Source: Quadrisphaera sp. RL12-1S (GTDB taxonomy: Bacteria; Actinomycetota; Actinomycetes; Actinomycetales; Quadrisphaeraceae). Taken from it: a stretch of DNA of 64,000 bases. The notes under the pieces are model-generated. The model searched no databases, had not been told where the DNA came from, and worked only from the letters and a program-made list of their open reading frames with translations. Position 1 is the first letter of the stretch. Each line of letters begins with the position of its first letter. The position numbers were made by a program, and so were the translations under genes. The DNA lies in assembly GCF_014270065.1 (NCBI RefSeq), contig NZ_JACNME010000015.1:32408-96407 (forward strand), written 5' to 3'. Positions 1 through 10,076 of this stretch are shown piece after piece.

Positions 1-1046
1 CGCGGCGGGCCGGGCAGCCCCCCGCGGGACTGCAGGAGCACGCGCGCGGCGCGGCGCAGGTGCGTGCGCAGGTCGTGGTGGAGCACCGCGGAGACCCGGC
101 CGGCGCGCAGCAGCGCCAGGTGCTCGGCGGCGAGGTCGTGGACGACGACGACGCGCGGCTCCTGCCCGTGCCGCGCGAGCGCGTCGAGCACGGCGGTGGC
201 GCCGCCCGCACCGGCGTACATCGCGTAGACGGCCCCGACGCCTCCGCCCGCGTCGTCGTCCTCGAGGGTCTCGCGCAGGTCGTCGAGCACTGCGCGGGAG
301 CGGGTCTCGTCGTCGCGGACTTCCAGCACGCGCCGCGGGCCGAGCACCTCGGCGAACCCGGCGGCGCGCTCGTCCTCACCCAGGTCCACCCCGCTGCTGC
401 GGACCACGAGCACTGCCTGCCTGTGGTGATCATGCAGAAGACCCGCACTGCGCTGCTCGGGGTGCGGGTCTTCTGCATGATCACCGATGTGGTCGAGCGG
501 GCCCAGCCACTGGTCGACGAGGTGGGCCGCGGTCCGGCCGGCACCGCGGTTGTCCAGCCCCACGTACGCCGCCCGCTCGGAGCCCGGCAGGTCGGTGACC
601 AGGGTGACCACGGGTACCCCGGCCTCGGCCAGCCGACCGACGGCGGCCACCACGTCGGGGTGCAGCGGCGCCTTGAGGACCACGCCGTCGGAGCGGGCCG
701 TCGCAGCCCCGCGCAGCGCCGCCACCACGGGGGCGGGGTCCGAGCCGTCGAGCAGGTGGAAGCGCGCCCTCACGACCGCGGGCCGCAGGCCGGGCAGCTC
801 GGCCTCCAGGGCCGTGCGCACCTCCACGGAGAAGCGCAGCGGGGCCTGGACCACCACGTCGAGCACCCAGGTGCGCCCGCCGAGCTGCAGCTGGTCGGCC
901 TGGCGCTGCAGGTCGGCGACGGCCCGCTCCACCTGCCGGGCGGTGGAGGGCCGCACGCCGGGGCGGCCGTGCAGCACCCGGTCGACGGTGGCCTCGGACA
1001 GGCCGGCCTGAGCGGCGATCTCACGCACGCGGAAGGGGTGGCGCAC
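1..1046 (-). CDS. LacI-family transcriptional regulator (3' end outside window)
   Basis: The GTG start at 1046 opens a frame with no stop down to base 1; the C-terminus lies outside the window. The N-terminus is a LacI helix-turn-helix (VREIAAQAGLSEATVDRVL, about residues 7-25), followed by a periplasmic-binding-type sugar domain (YVGLDNRGAGRTAAHLV near residue 165; VLVVRSSGVDLGEDERAAGF about 20 residues after the hairpin). It diverges from the dioxygenase/inositol-type genes and probably represses them in response to a sugar or cyclitol. Oddity: a perfect 24-bp inverted repeat (425-485) lies inside the gene and stays in frame. It adds about 20 His/Asp/Glu-rich residues between the N- and C-subdomains, where family members normally have a short loop. 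Whether the protein still works is not visible. Confidence 0.85.
   Translation of the reverse strand, partial: MRHPFRVREIAAQAGLSEATVDRVLHGRPGVRPSTARQVERAVADLQRQADQLQLGGRTWVLDVVVQAPLRFSVEVRTALEAELPGLRPAVVRARFHLLDGSDPAPVVAALRGAATARSDGVVLKAPLHPDVVAAVGRLAEAGVPVVTLVTDLPGSERAAYVGLDNRGAGRTAAHLVDQWLGPLDHIGDHAEDPHPEQRSAGLLHDHHRQAVLVVRSSGVDLGEDERAAGFAEVLGPRRVLEVRDDETRSRAVLDDLRETLEDDDAGGGVGAVYAMYAGAGGATAVLDALARHGQEPRVVVVHDLAAEHLALLRAGRVSAVLHHDLRTHLRRAARVLLQSRGGLPGPP
425..485. repeat. GTGATCA-ended hairpin inside the LacI gene
   Basis: Arms 425-448 and 462-485 are perfectly complementary (24 bp) around a 13-nt loop. The outer ends read GTGATCATG and CATGATCAC. The same ends recur in hairpins at 2391-2441 and 43111-43150, although inner stems and loops differ, so this looks like one member of a small palindromic repeat family. 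Here it sits inside coding sequence and is read through in frame on the minus strand. Confidence 0.9.
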
Positions 1047-1163
1047 TGCTCCAGGATGACGCGTCCTGATGGCTTGCTGAGGGGTTCGGCGGCCGCGCCG
1101 GGGGTCGCGCGCTCGTAGCGTCGTCACCAGCCACGGACCCGCTCGACGACGAGAGGCACCCAG
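1047..1163. promoter_or_regulatory. Divergent control region between the LacI gene and the dioxygenase
   Basis: This 117-bp gap separates two divergent starts. A partly palindromic ACGCGT-centred stretch (about 1052-1068), the usual form of a LacI operator core, lies next to the regulator's start. On the minus strand a CATCCT hexamer lies 6 nt before the regulator's GTG. A GAGAGG ribosome site precedes the dioxygenase ATG. The operator is an inference from arrangement and imperfect symmetry. Confidence 0.35.
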
Positions 1164-2387
1164 ATGACCGCCACCCCGCTGCGCCCCACCTCCTCGACGC
1201 CACCGGCGCGCACGCGCGTCCCCACCGGCTGGTACTCCCCCGCCGACTGCTCCCTCGACGACTTCCGGTCGATCGTCGAGGGGGGCCTGGCCGAGACGTC
1301 CCTGGACGACCACCCGTACGCCGACGCGCTCGAGCAGGGCGTGCTCGTCTACGGCTCCCGGTTGCGCGAGCACACGACCACGGCCGAGGGCCGGCGCGAC
1401 GTGCAGGCCGAGCTGGCGCGGGCCCTGGCGGACGGGCCCGGGATCGTGGTGTTCAAGGGCGCCTTCGACCACGACGACGTCGACCGCGCGACGGGCGTCT
1501 TCGCCGCGATGATCGAGGAGCAGAGGGCCGCGGGCACGGCCTCCGGGGACCACTTCGCCAAGCCCGGCGCCAACGACCGGGTGTGGGGCGCGCTGGACAA
1601 GCTGGCCGTGCGCGCCCCGGAGGTGTTCGCCCGCTACTACGCCAACGACGTCCTGGCCCTCGTCTCCGAGGCCTGGCTGGGCCGCGGCTACCAGGTGACC
1701 TCGCAGGTCAACGTGGTCAACCCCGGCGGCCAGGCGCAGACCGCGCACCGCGACTACCACCTGGGGTTCATGGACCAGGCGCAGGCGCTGGGCTACCCGG
1801 CCCAGGTGCACGCGCTCTCCCCGGTGCTCACGCTCCAGGGGGCGGTGGCGCACGTCGACATGCCGGTCGAGACCGGCCCGACGCTGTACCTGCCGCACTC
1901 GCAGAAGCACCCCGCCGGCTACATCGCCTTCCACCGGCGCGAGTTCACCCAGTACTTCCTCGAGCACTCCGTGCAGCTGCCGCTGGCCAAGGGCGACGCG
2001 GCCTTCTTCAACCCCGCCCTGTTCCACGGCGCCGGCACCAACCGGAGCACCGACGTGCGCCGCATGGCCAACCTCCTCCAGGTGTCGTCGGGGTTCGGCC
2101 GGGCGATGGAGGACGTCGACCGGGTGGCGGCCTCGAAGGCGCTGTTCGGCGCGCTGAGCGCCCAGAAGGCGGCGGGGGTGGACGAGCGGTCGCTGCGCAA
2201 CGTCGTGGCGGCCTCGGCGGAGGGCTACGCCTTCCCGACCAACCTCGACAGGGACCAGCCGATCGACGGTCTGGCACCGCAGACCCAGGCCGAGCTGGTC
2301 TGGCAGGCGCTGTCCGAGGGGTGGGACGCCGCGCGCTTGGAGGAGGCCCTCGACGCCCAGGCCGCCCGCCGCCGCTCCGCCGTCTGA
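1164..2387 (+). CDS. Phytanoyl-CoA dioxygenase (PhyH) family Fe(II)/2-oxoglutarate oxygenase
   Basis: A 407-residue protein with the double-stranded beta-helix iron site: HRD at residues 195-197 supplies the His-x-Asp pair, and FHGAGTNRS near 288 supplies the distal His. The RRM motif near 299 is placed to bind 2-oxoglutarate. Members hydroxylate small molecules or acyl chains using O2 and 2-oxoglutarate. It is the first gene facing the LacI regulator and is followed by inositol-type genes, so the substrate may be a modified cyclitol or sugar; that is inference. A hairpin right after the stop (2391-2441) may end its transcript before iolG. Confidence 0.85.
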   Translation: MTATPLRPTSSTPPARTRVPTGWYSPADCSLDDFRSIVEGGLAETSLDDHPYADALEQGVLVYGSRLREHTTTAEGRRDVQAELARALADGPGIVVFKGAFDHDDVDRATGVFAAMIEEQRAAGTASGDHFAKPGANDRVWGALDKLAVRAPEVFARYYANDVLALVSEAWLGRGYQVTSQVNVVNPGGQAQTAHRDYHLGFMDQAQALGYPAQVHALSPVLTLQGAVAHVDMPVETGPTLYLPHSQKHPAGYIAFHRREFTQYFLEHSVQLPLAKGDAAFFNPALFHGAGTNRSTDVRRMANLLQVSSGFGRAMEDVDRVAASKALFGALSAQKAAGVDERSLRNVVAASAEGYAFPTNLDRDQPIDGLAPQTQAELVWQALSEGWDAARLEEALDAQAARRRSAV

Positions 2388-2390
2388 CCC

Positions 2391-2441
2391 CCGTGATCAT
2401 GGGCGGTCGGACACCTGGTGGCCGACCGCCCATGATCACGG
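2391..2441. repeat. GTGATCA-ended hairpin after the dioxygenase gene
   Basis: A perfect 20-bp stem (2391-2410 with 2422-2441) around an 11-nt loop begins 4 nt after the dioxygenase stop. Ends are CCGTGATCATG and its complement. No T-run follows. It could act as a terminator or mRNA 3' end, and it shares its termini with the hairpins at 425-485 and 43111-43150. Confidence 0.85.
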
Positions 2442-2452
2442 TCGGTGGGGTC

Positions 2453-2483
2453 TTGACGGTATGACCTGACAACTCGCTAGCAT
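2453..2483 (+). promoter_or_regulatory. Candidate promoter for the iolG operon
   Basis: TTGACG at 2453-2458 and TAGCAT at 2478-2483 resemble -35 and -10 boxes. The 19-bp spacer is longer than ideal. It lies downstream of the hairpin and about 55 bp before the iolG start, consistent with a separate transcript for the dehydrogenase and the isomerases. Confidence 0.45.
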
Positions 2484-2537
2484 CGCCGGCGGCGCCCCGG
2501 CGCACCTGCACCATCTCGACGACGAGGAGCCCCTCCG

Positions 2538-3557
2538 GTGACCAGCCCCGCCACGCCCGTGCGCATCGCCCTCGTCGGCAGCGGCCGCATCGGCCAGGTC
2601 CACGCGGCCACGGTGCACCGCTCCGAAGGCGCGGTGCTGCAGGTCGTGGCCGACCCGTTCATCGCCGGTGCGGAGTCGGTGGTGTCCCGCTTCGGCGGCA
2701 GGGCCACCACCGACGCCCTCGAGGCCATCACCGCCGACGACGTCGACGCCGTGGTGGTCGCCTCCCCCACCTCCACCCACGTGGACCTCATCGCGGCCTG
2801 CCTGGACGCCGGCAAGCCGGTGCTGTGCGAGAAGCCGATCGACCTGGACATCGCTCGCGTCGACGGGCTGCGCGCCCGCGCCGCGGCGGCGTCGGTCCCG
2901 GTGGCCCTCGGCTTCAACCGGCGCTTCGACCCGCACTTCGCCGAGCTGCACCGCCGCGTCCAGGCCGGGGAGATCGGCCCGCTGGAGCAGCTGACCATCG
3001 TCAGCCGCGACCCGGCGCCCGCCCCGGAGGACTACATCAAGGTCTCCGGCGGCATCTTCCGCGACATGACCATCCACGACTTCGACACCGCGCGCTGGTT
3101 CGTGCCCGACGTCGTGGCCGTCACCGCGGTGGGGCTGAACCAGTTCTCCGACGTCATCGCGCAGCACGACGACTACGACGGCGCCGTGGTGACCCTCGTC
3201 GGCGCGGGTGGGCAGTCGGTGACCATCACCAACTCCCGCCACTGCGCGGCCGGCTACGACCAGCGCCTGGAGGCCACCGGCCCGCTGGGCACCCTGTCCG
3301 TCGGCAACGTCACCGACACCCTGGTGCGCTCGTCCACCGGTGCCTCCGGCGACTCCGGCGCGCCCTTCCAGAACTTCTTCCTGGAGCGCTACGCCCGCGC
3401 CTACTCCGCCGAGCTGGAGTCCTTCCTCACCGCCGTCCGCGGGGGCGAGCTGACGGGCCCCGGCTTCGAGGACGGCCGCGCCGCCCTGGTGCTCGCGGAC
3501 GCCGCGGGGGTCTCGGCCCGCGAGGGCCGCACCGTCCGCGTCGACCTGTCCGCCTGA
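2538..3557 (+). CDS. iolG: Inositol 2-dehydrogenase-like oxidoreductase (Gfo/Idh/MocA)
   Basis: A 339-residue NAD-dependent dehydrogenase. The Rossmann motif GSGRIGQVHA (residues 13-22), the catalytic EKPIDLD segment (about 98-104) and the GGIFRDMTIHDFD signature (about 171-183) match inositol 2-dehydrogenases, which oxidise myo-inositol to scyllo-inosose. The GTG start is preceded by GAGGAG (2525-2530). Two TIM-barrel genes follow closely, as in inositol catabolic clusters. The true substrate could be another cyclitol or sugar, because iolB, iolC and iolD are not in the window. Confidence 0.8.
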   Translation: MTSPATPVRIALVGSGRIGQVHAATVHRSEGAVLQVVADPFIAGAESVVSRFGGRATTDALEAITADDVDAVVVASPTSTHVDLIAACLDAGKPVLCEKPIDLDIARVDGLRARAAAASVPVALGFNRRFDPHFAELHRRVQAGEIGPLEQLTIVSRDPAPAPEDYIKVSGGIFRDMTIHDFDTARWFVPDVVAVTAVGLNQFSDVIAQHDDYDGAVVTLVGAGGQSVTITNSRHCAAGYDQRLEATGPLGTLSVGNVTDTLVRSSTGASGDSGAPFQNFFLERYARAYSAELESFLTAVRGGELTGPGFEDGRAALVLADAAGVSAREGRTVRVDLSA

Positions 3558-3570
3558 GCCCCCGCGCGGC

Positions 3571-4461
3571 ATGACCTCCCCGGCGCTGGTCGCCAGCTGC
3601 TGGACGACCGCCGGTGACGCGCTGCCGGCGGGAGACCGCGAGCGCAGCCCTCTGCCGCTGCCCGAGCGCGTCCGCGCCGTCGCCGCCACCGGCTGGGTCG
3701 GCCTGGGCCTGCTCCACGCCGACCTCGACGGCCTGTCCCCCGCCGACCTCGCCGCGCTCGGAGGGCTGGTCCGCTCCCAGGGCCTCACCCACGTGGAGGT
3801 GGAGCTGCTCGACGGCTGGTGGGACGACGACGAGGGCGCGTGGCGGCCGCGGTGGGACCTGCTGCTCGCCGCCGCCCGTGAGCTGGGAGCGGCGCTGGTC
3901 AAGGCCACGCCACCCCCGGCCGGGCACACCGGAGACCTAGTCGTCCGCCTGCGCGCCCTCGCCGAGGAGGCGGCCGCCTCCGGAACGCGCCTCGCGCTCG
4001 AGCCGGTGCCGTGGGCGGCGGTGGCGAGCATCCCCGCCGGCGCCGACCTCGTCCGCGAGGTCGGCCACCCGGCGTTCGGTCTGGTGGTCGACGCGTGGCA
4101 CGTCTTCCGGGCCGGGACGTCGCTGGAGGAGCTGGCCGCGTCGCTGTCCGGCGGCGACCCCGTCGTCGTCGCGGTGGAGCTCGACGACGCCGACGCGACC
4201 GTGGTCGGCACCCTCTTCGAGGACACCCGCGACCGCCGCCGCTACTGCGGCGAGGGGGTCTTCGACCTGCCCGGTCTCGTGCGCGTGCTGCGCGGTGCCG
4301 GGTTCGAGGGGCCGTGGGGCGTGGAGGCGCTCTCCACCGAGCACCGCGCCCTCCCCCTCGACGCCGGGCTCGCCCGCGCCCGCGACGCCGCCATCGCCGT
4401 CCTGACAGCCCCTCCTCAGCCCCGCACCCCGCTCGACCCCCAGACCCGGAGGCCCTCGTGA
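3571..4461 (+). CDS. TIM-barrel sugar isomerase/epimerase (IolI-like)
   Basis: A 296-residue AP-endonuclease-2-type TIM barrel. Metal- and substrate-site segments characteristic of the sugar phosphate isomerase/epimerase family are visible: LALEPVPW (about residue 140), VVDAWHV (about 170) and a late VELDDAD. Relatives interconvert inososes or keto-sugars. It starts 13 bp after iolG, and its stop overlaps the next start by 4 bp (GTGA), so the three genes form one operon. The exact reaction cannot be read from sequence. Confidence 0.75.
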   Translation: MTSPALVASCWTTAGDALPAGDRERSPLPLPERVRAVAATGWVGLGLLHADLDGLSPADLAALGGLVRSQGLTHVEVELLDGWWDDDEGAWRPRWDLLLAAARELGAALVKATPPPAGHTGDLVVRLRALAEEAAASGTRLALEPVPWAAVASIPAGADLVREVGHPAFGLVVDAWHVFRAGTSLEELAASLSGGDPVVVAVELDDADATVVGTLFEDTRDRRRYCGEGVFDLPGLVRVLRGAGFEGPWGVEALSTEHRALPLDAGLARARDAAIAVLTAPPQPRTPLDPQTRRPS

Positions 4462-5339
4462 CCGACCTGAAGATCGCTGGCGCACCCATCACGTGGGGCG
4501 TGTGCGAGGTGCCCGGCTGGGGCGCGCAGCTGCCCGTGGAGCGCGTGCTGCGCGAGATGCGCCAGCTCGGGCTGACGGCCACCGAGTTCGGCCCCGAGGG
4601 GTTCCTCCCGGTCGACCCCGCCGACCGCGCCGCCGTGCTGCGCGAGAACGGCCTGGCGGCGGTCGGCGGCTTCGTGCCCGTCGTGCTGCACGACCCCCAG
4701 CGCGACCCGCTGCCCGCGCTCCAGTCCGAGCTGGAGGCGTTCGTGGCCGCCGGCGCCGGCGTCGTCGTCCTGTCGGCCGACTCGGGGCTGGCCGGCTACG
4801 ACGAGCGCGTGGAGCTGGACGAGACCGGCTGGTCGACGCTGCTGGGCAACCTCGTCCGCCTGCGCGACGCCGCCGCCGAGGTGGGCGTGCTCGCGGTGCT
4901 GCACCCGCACGTCGGCACGCTGGTCGAGTCGAAGGACGACGTCGAGCGCGTCATCGCCGGCTGCGACGTCGGGCTCTGCCTGGACTCCGGCCACCTGCTC
5001 ATCGGCGGGACCGACCCCGTCGCCCTGGCGCAGGCCCACCCCGAGCGGATCCGCCACGTGCACCTCAAGGACGTCGACGCCGCCACCGCGCAGCGCGTCC
5101 GCGATGGCGAGCTGACCTACTACCAGGCGGTGCAGGAGGGCCTGTACCGCCCGCTCGGCCAGGGCGACGTCGACGTGCGGTCCCTGCTCCGCTCGCTCCT
5201 GGCCGCCGGGTACGACGGCTGGTTCGTGCTCGAGCAGGACACCGTGCTGCAGCTGCTGCCCGAGGACGGCGAGGGCCCCGTGGCCGACGCCTCCGCGAGC
5301 GCCGACCACCTGCGTCAGCTGGCCGCCGAGCTGGCCTGA
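4458..5339 (+). CDS. TIM-barrel protein, IolE/inosose dehydratase-like
   Basis: A 293-residue TIM barrel starting at GTG 4458, with GGAGG 6 nt upstream. The N-terminal API-TWGVCEVPGWG segment, LHPHVGTLVES (about 142-152), CLDSGH (about 174-179) and IRHVHLKDVD (about 200-209) match the inosose dehydratase/isomerase group, which dehydrates scyllo-inosose. With iolG and the preceding barrel it makes a short cyclitol oxidation-dehydration pathway. A 14-bp hairpin follows the stop. Family certain; substrate inferred from neighbours. Confidence 0.75.
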   Translation: MTDLKIAGAPITWGVCEVPGWGAQLPVERVLREMRQLGLTATEFGPEGFLPVDPADRAAVLRENGLAAVGGFVPVVLHDPQRDPLPALQSELEAFVAAGAGVVVLSADSGLAGYDERVELDETGWSTLLGNLVRLRDAAAEVGVLAVLHPHVGTLVESKDDVERVIAGCDVGLCLDSGHLLIGGTDPVALAQAHPERIRHVHLKDVDAATAQRVRDGELTYYQAVQEGLYRPLGQGDVDVRSLLRSLLAAGYDGWFVLEQDTVLQLLPEDGEGPVADASASADHLRQLAAELA

Positions 5340-5364
5340 CCGGCGGCGCCGTCGAGGTCGGGGT

Positions 5365-5404
5365 CGGGGCGGGGGGACCCCTCGGCTGGAGTCCCCCCGC
5401 CCCG
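5365..5404. terminator. Bidirectional terminator-like hairpin
   Basis: A perfect 14-bp GC stem (5365-5378 with 5391-5404) with a 12-nt loop lies between two convergent genes, the IolE-like gene ending at 5339 and ppsA ending at 5408. There is no U-tract, as is common in actinobacterial terminators. Confidence 0.7.
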
Positions 5405-5407
5405 GTC

Positions 5408-7851
<2,444 letters not shown>

Positions 7852-7855
<4 letters not shown>

Positions 7856-8685
7856 GGGGACTCATCTCCGGACAGGCGCTCTCGGCGCAGCTCGAGGGAC
7901 TGGAGGATCACGGCGGACATCTCCTCCACGCTCTTGGTGGAGGAGTTCACGAAGGGGATGCGGTTGCGCTGGTAGAGCTGCTCGGCGCGGCGCAGCTCGA
8001 GGGTGCACTGGGCCAGGGAGGCGTAGCGGGACGAGGGGCGGCGCTCGTGCCGGACCTGGCTCAGCCGCAGCGGCGTGGTGGTCACCCCGAAGCAGCGGCC
8101 GGCGTACGGGGCGACCAGCGGTGGCAGCCCGTCGGTGGGGAAGTCGTCGTCGGTGAGGGGGTAGTTGGCCACGAGCACCCCGTGCTGCAGCGCGAGGTAC
8201 ATCGTGGTGGGGGTCTTGCCGCAGCGGCTGGGAGCCACGATGATCACCTCCGCCTGGTCGAGGGCGCGCGTGCTCTGCCCGTCGTCGTGCTCGATGGCGA
8301 ACTCCACGGCGCGCATCCGCGCGAAGTACGCCGTGGTGTCACCGAGGGTGTGGAACTGGCCCAGCTGCTCCGACGCCGTGGTGTCCAGCACCTGCTCCAG
8401 CTCGGTGAGGTGCCCTCCCAGCAGGTCGATCCGGTCTCCCGGGGCCGCGGCCAGGGCCGCGAGCACCGCCGGGTCCTTGACGGTGGTGAAGACCACCGGT
8501 GCCAGGCCCGCGGCCTGGGCGCGCTCGAGCGCCCTGACCACCTGCGCCGCGCCGCGACCCCCCTCGACGAAGGGCAGCGTGCGGCGCACGAACTGCACGC
8601 CGGGGAAGTTCGCGAGCAGCGCGTTGCCGAGCGTCTGAGCCGTGATCCCCGTGCTGTCCGAGACGAAGAAGGCCGCGCGCCGCAC
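7852..8685 (-). CDS. ppsR: PEP synthase regulatory protein (kinase/pyrophosphorylase, DUF299)
   Basis: A 277-residue bifunctional regulator that uses ADP to inactivate PEP synthase by threonine phosphorylation and phosphate to reactivate it. Visible motifs are [11 protein letters not shown] at the N-terminus and the P-loop-like [15 protein letters not shown] at mid-protein. I chose GTG 8685 because GGGAGC lies 9 nt upstream and the family begins just before FFVSD. The frame is open to 8715, but that start has no ribosome site. It overlaps ppsA by 4 bp. Confidence 0.88.
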
Positions 8686-8705
8686 GGGTGCCGCTCCCGG
8701 CGGGG

Positions 8706-9395
8706 TCAAGCCCACGCGACGGGCGACCCGCAGCTCCAGACCTCGGAGCCACCGCGGAGCCGGACGCGCAGACGCCTGCCCTCGGGCCAGGCGACGTCAT
8801 CGCGCAGGGGGTGGCCGTGCTCGTCGTCCAGGGGCAGGCCCACCGAGTGGACGAGCGCCGTCCACGGCTCCCCCGCCTCGATGCGCTCCAGCGCTGCCCG
8901 GCCGACGTGCGCCTCCTCGCCGAGGGACAGGACCGCCACCGGGGAGTCCGTGAAGAGCACCCCCAGCTCCGGCCCCGGTGCACCGTTCCCGTCCACGGCG
9001 AAGGGCACCAGCCACGCGGTCCGACCCCGCGAGGCGCCGCTCAGCGCGCGCAGCGCCGCGGCCTCGCGCTGCTCCTCGTCAGCGGGCTCGGGGGTGCCGG
9101 GTCCAGCGGCGACGTCGAAGTCGCGCAGGTCGCGCAGCTCCGGGACGAGCAGGTCGTCGAGGGGCAGGTCCGAGAGGTCGGCGGCAGCCGAGGAACCTGC
9201 GGGCCTGCGGAACGTGCCCCAGCGCACTCCGGTGGCGGCCAGGCGGTGGCGCTGCTCGCCAGAACCGTCGACCAGCTCCACCGCGGCCGGGCGCAGGATG
9301 CGCCGGACGCGCATCTCCCAGGTGTGCAGGTCCCGGCGGACCGCTGCCAGGTGGGGCTCGGTGCTGGAGCGGTGGCGCTGCGCGAGGACGGTCAC
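8706..9395 (-). CDS. Uncharacterised 229-residue protein upstream of ppsR
   Basis: I do not recognise this soluble protein. The GTG start has a GAGGAG ribosome site 5 nt upstream. It is rich in Arg, Leu and acidic residues, with no signal peptide or membrane segment. The C-terminal half (about 120-229) looks like a compact beta-rich domain (TAWLVPFAVDG, LGVLFTDSPVAVLSLG). It ends 20 bp before ppsR, in the same direction, so it is probably co-transcribed with the PEP synthase control genes. Function unknown; the operon link is inference. Confidence 0.6.
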   Translation of the reverse strand: MTVLAQRHRSSTEPHLAAVRRDLHTWEMRVRRILRPAAVELVDGSGEQRHRLAATGVRWGTFRRPAGSSAAADLSDLPLDDLLVPELRDLRDFDVAAGPGTPEPADEEQREAAALRALSGASRGRTAWLVPFAVDGNGAPGPELGVLFTDSPVAVLSLGEEAHVGRAALERIEAGEPWTALVHSVGLPLDDEHGHPLRDDVAWPEGRRLRVRLRGGSEVWSCGSPVAWA

Positions 9396-9533
9396 GCGTT
9401 CTCCTCAGGTCCGATGAGCGGGAGTCCGAGGATCTGTGGAGCCGGCAGCGCTCCGCCAGGACGTTTTGGTGTGAAGTTCGGCGGTTCTTGCGGTCTGGTC
9501 AGGAACGAGGACCAGAGACCCCTCCGTCAGCCC

Positions 9534-10043
9534 TCACGGCGCGCTCGGTCCCCCCGCGACCCCCTCGCCCGGGGCCCCCTCGCCCGCGCGCGGGAACCCC
9601 GCCACGGGCATCCGGTGCCTGGGCACCCGGTCGCGCGCGTACGTCACCTCGGTGTACCCGTGCGGAGCCGGACGCCCGTCGTCGCCGAGGTTGACGAAGA
9701 CGATCTGGTCGATGGTGACGATCTCCTCGCGCGTGACCATGTTGCGCACCTCCGCGCGCACGGTCAGGGACGTCCGACCGAAGCGGACCACCCGCAGCCC
9801 CATCTCCACGAGGTCCCCCACCTGCGCCGGGGCCGTGAAGACCGCGGACGAGATGAGCTTGGTGACCACGCGGTGGCTGCCCAGCTGGAGGATCGCGTAG
9901 ATCGCGGCCTCCTCGTCCACCCACCGCACGATGCTCCCGGCCGAGGTGGTGCCGTTCGCGTTGAGGTGCTCGGGCCTCACCCAGGTGCGGGTGCGGAAGC
10001 TGATGGGTGCGACGTCGTCACCCCGGTCTGCTGAGCCGAACAC
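9534..10043 (-). CDS. Hotdog-fold acyl-CoA thioesterase
   Basis: A 169-residue single hotdog domain of the YciA/acyl-CoA hydrolase type. The helix region (LNANGTTSAGSIVRWVDEEAA, about residues 25-45) carries the usual Asn and acidic residues, and VVTKLISSAVFTAP with later strands completes the fold. It hydrolyses acyl-CoA; chain length is not predictable. A TAGCGT box exactly 7 nt upstream of GTG 10043 supports this start and a leaderless mRNA. The Pro/Gly/Ala-rich tail after about residue 145 is low complexity. Confidence 0.82.
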   Translation of the reverse strand: MFGSADRGDDVAPISFRTRTWVRPEHLNANGTTSAGSIVRWVDEEAAIYAILQLGSHRVVTKLISSAVFTAPAQVGDLVEMGLRVVRFGRTSLTVRAEVRNMVTREEIVTIDQIVFVNLGDDGRPAPHGYTEVTYARDRVPRHRMPVAGFPRAGEGAPGEGVAGGPSAP

Positions 10044-10050
10044 CCGCCCG

Positions 10051-10056
10051 ACGCTA
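10051..10056 (-). promoter_or_regulatory. -10 box of the thioesterase gene (leaderless)
   Basis: TAGCGT on the minus strand lies 7 nt before the GTG start at 10043. The identical hexamer and spacing occur before the lipid-kinase and YitT genes in this window. Confidence 0.55.
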
Positions 10057-10076
10057 CCCGGGGAACCTGTGGATGA

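Noticed and set aside
425..485. Riboswitch or intrinsic terminator for the LacI gene
   Set aside because: It lies in mid-gene with a perfect stem, no conserved aptamer core and no T-run; shared ends with two other sites fit a repeat family better.
10051..10076. GATCAC near 10076 as another GTGATCA hairpin
   Set aside because: No complementary arm is found nearby; it is part of the end of the dehydratase-VOC gene.
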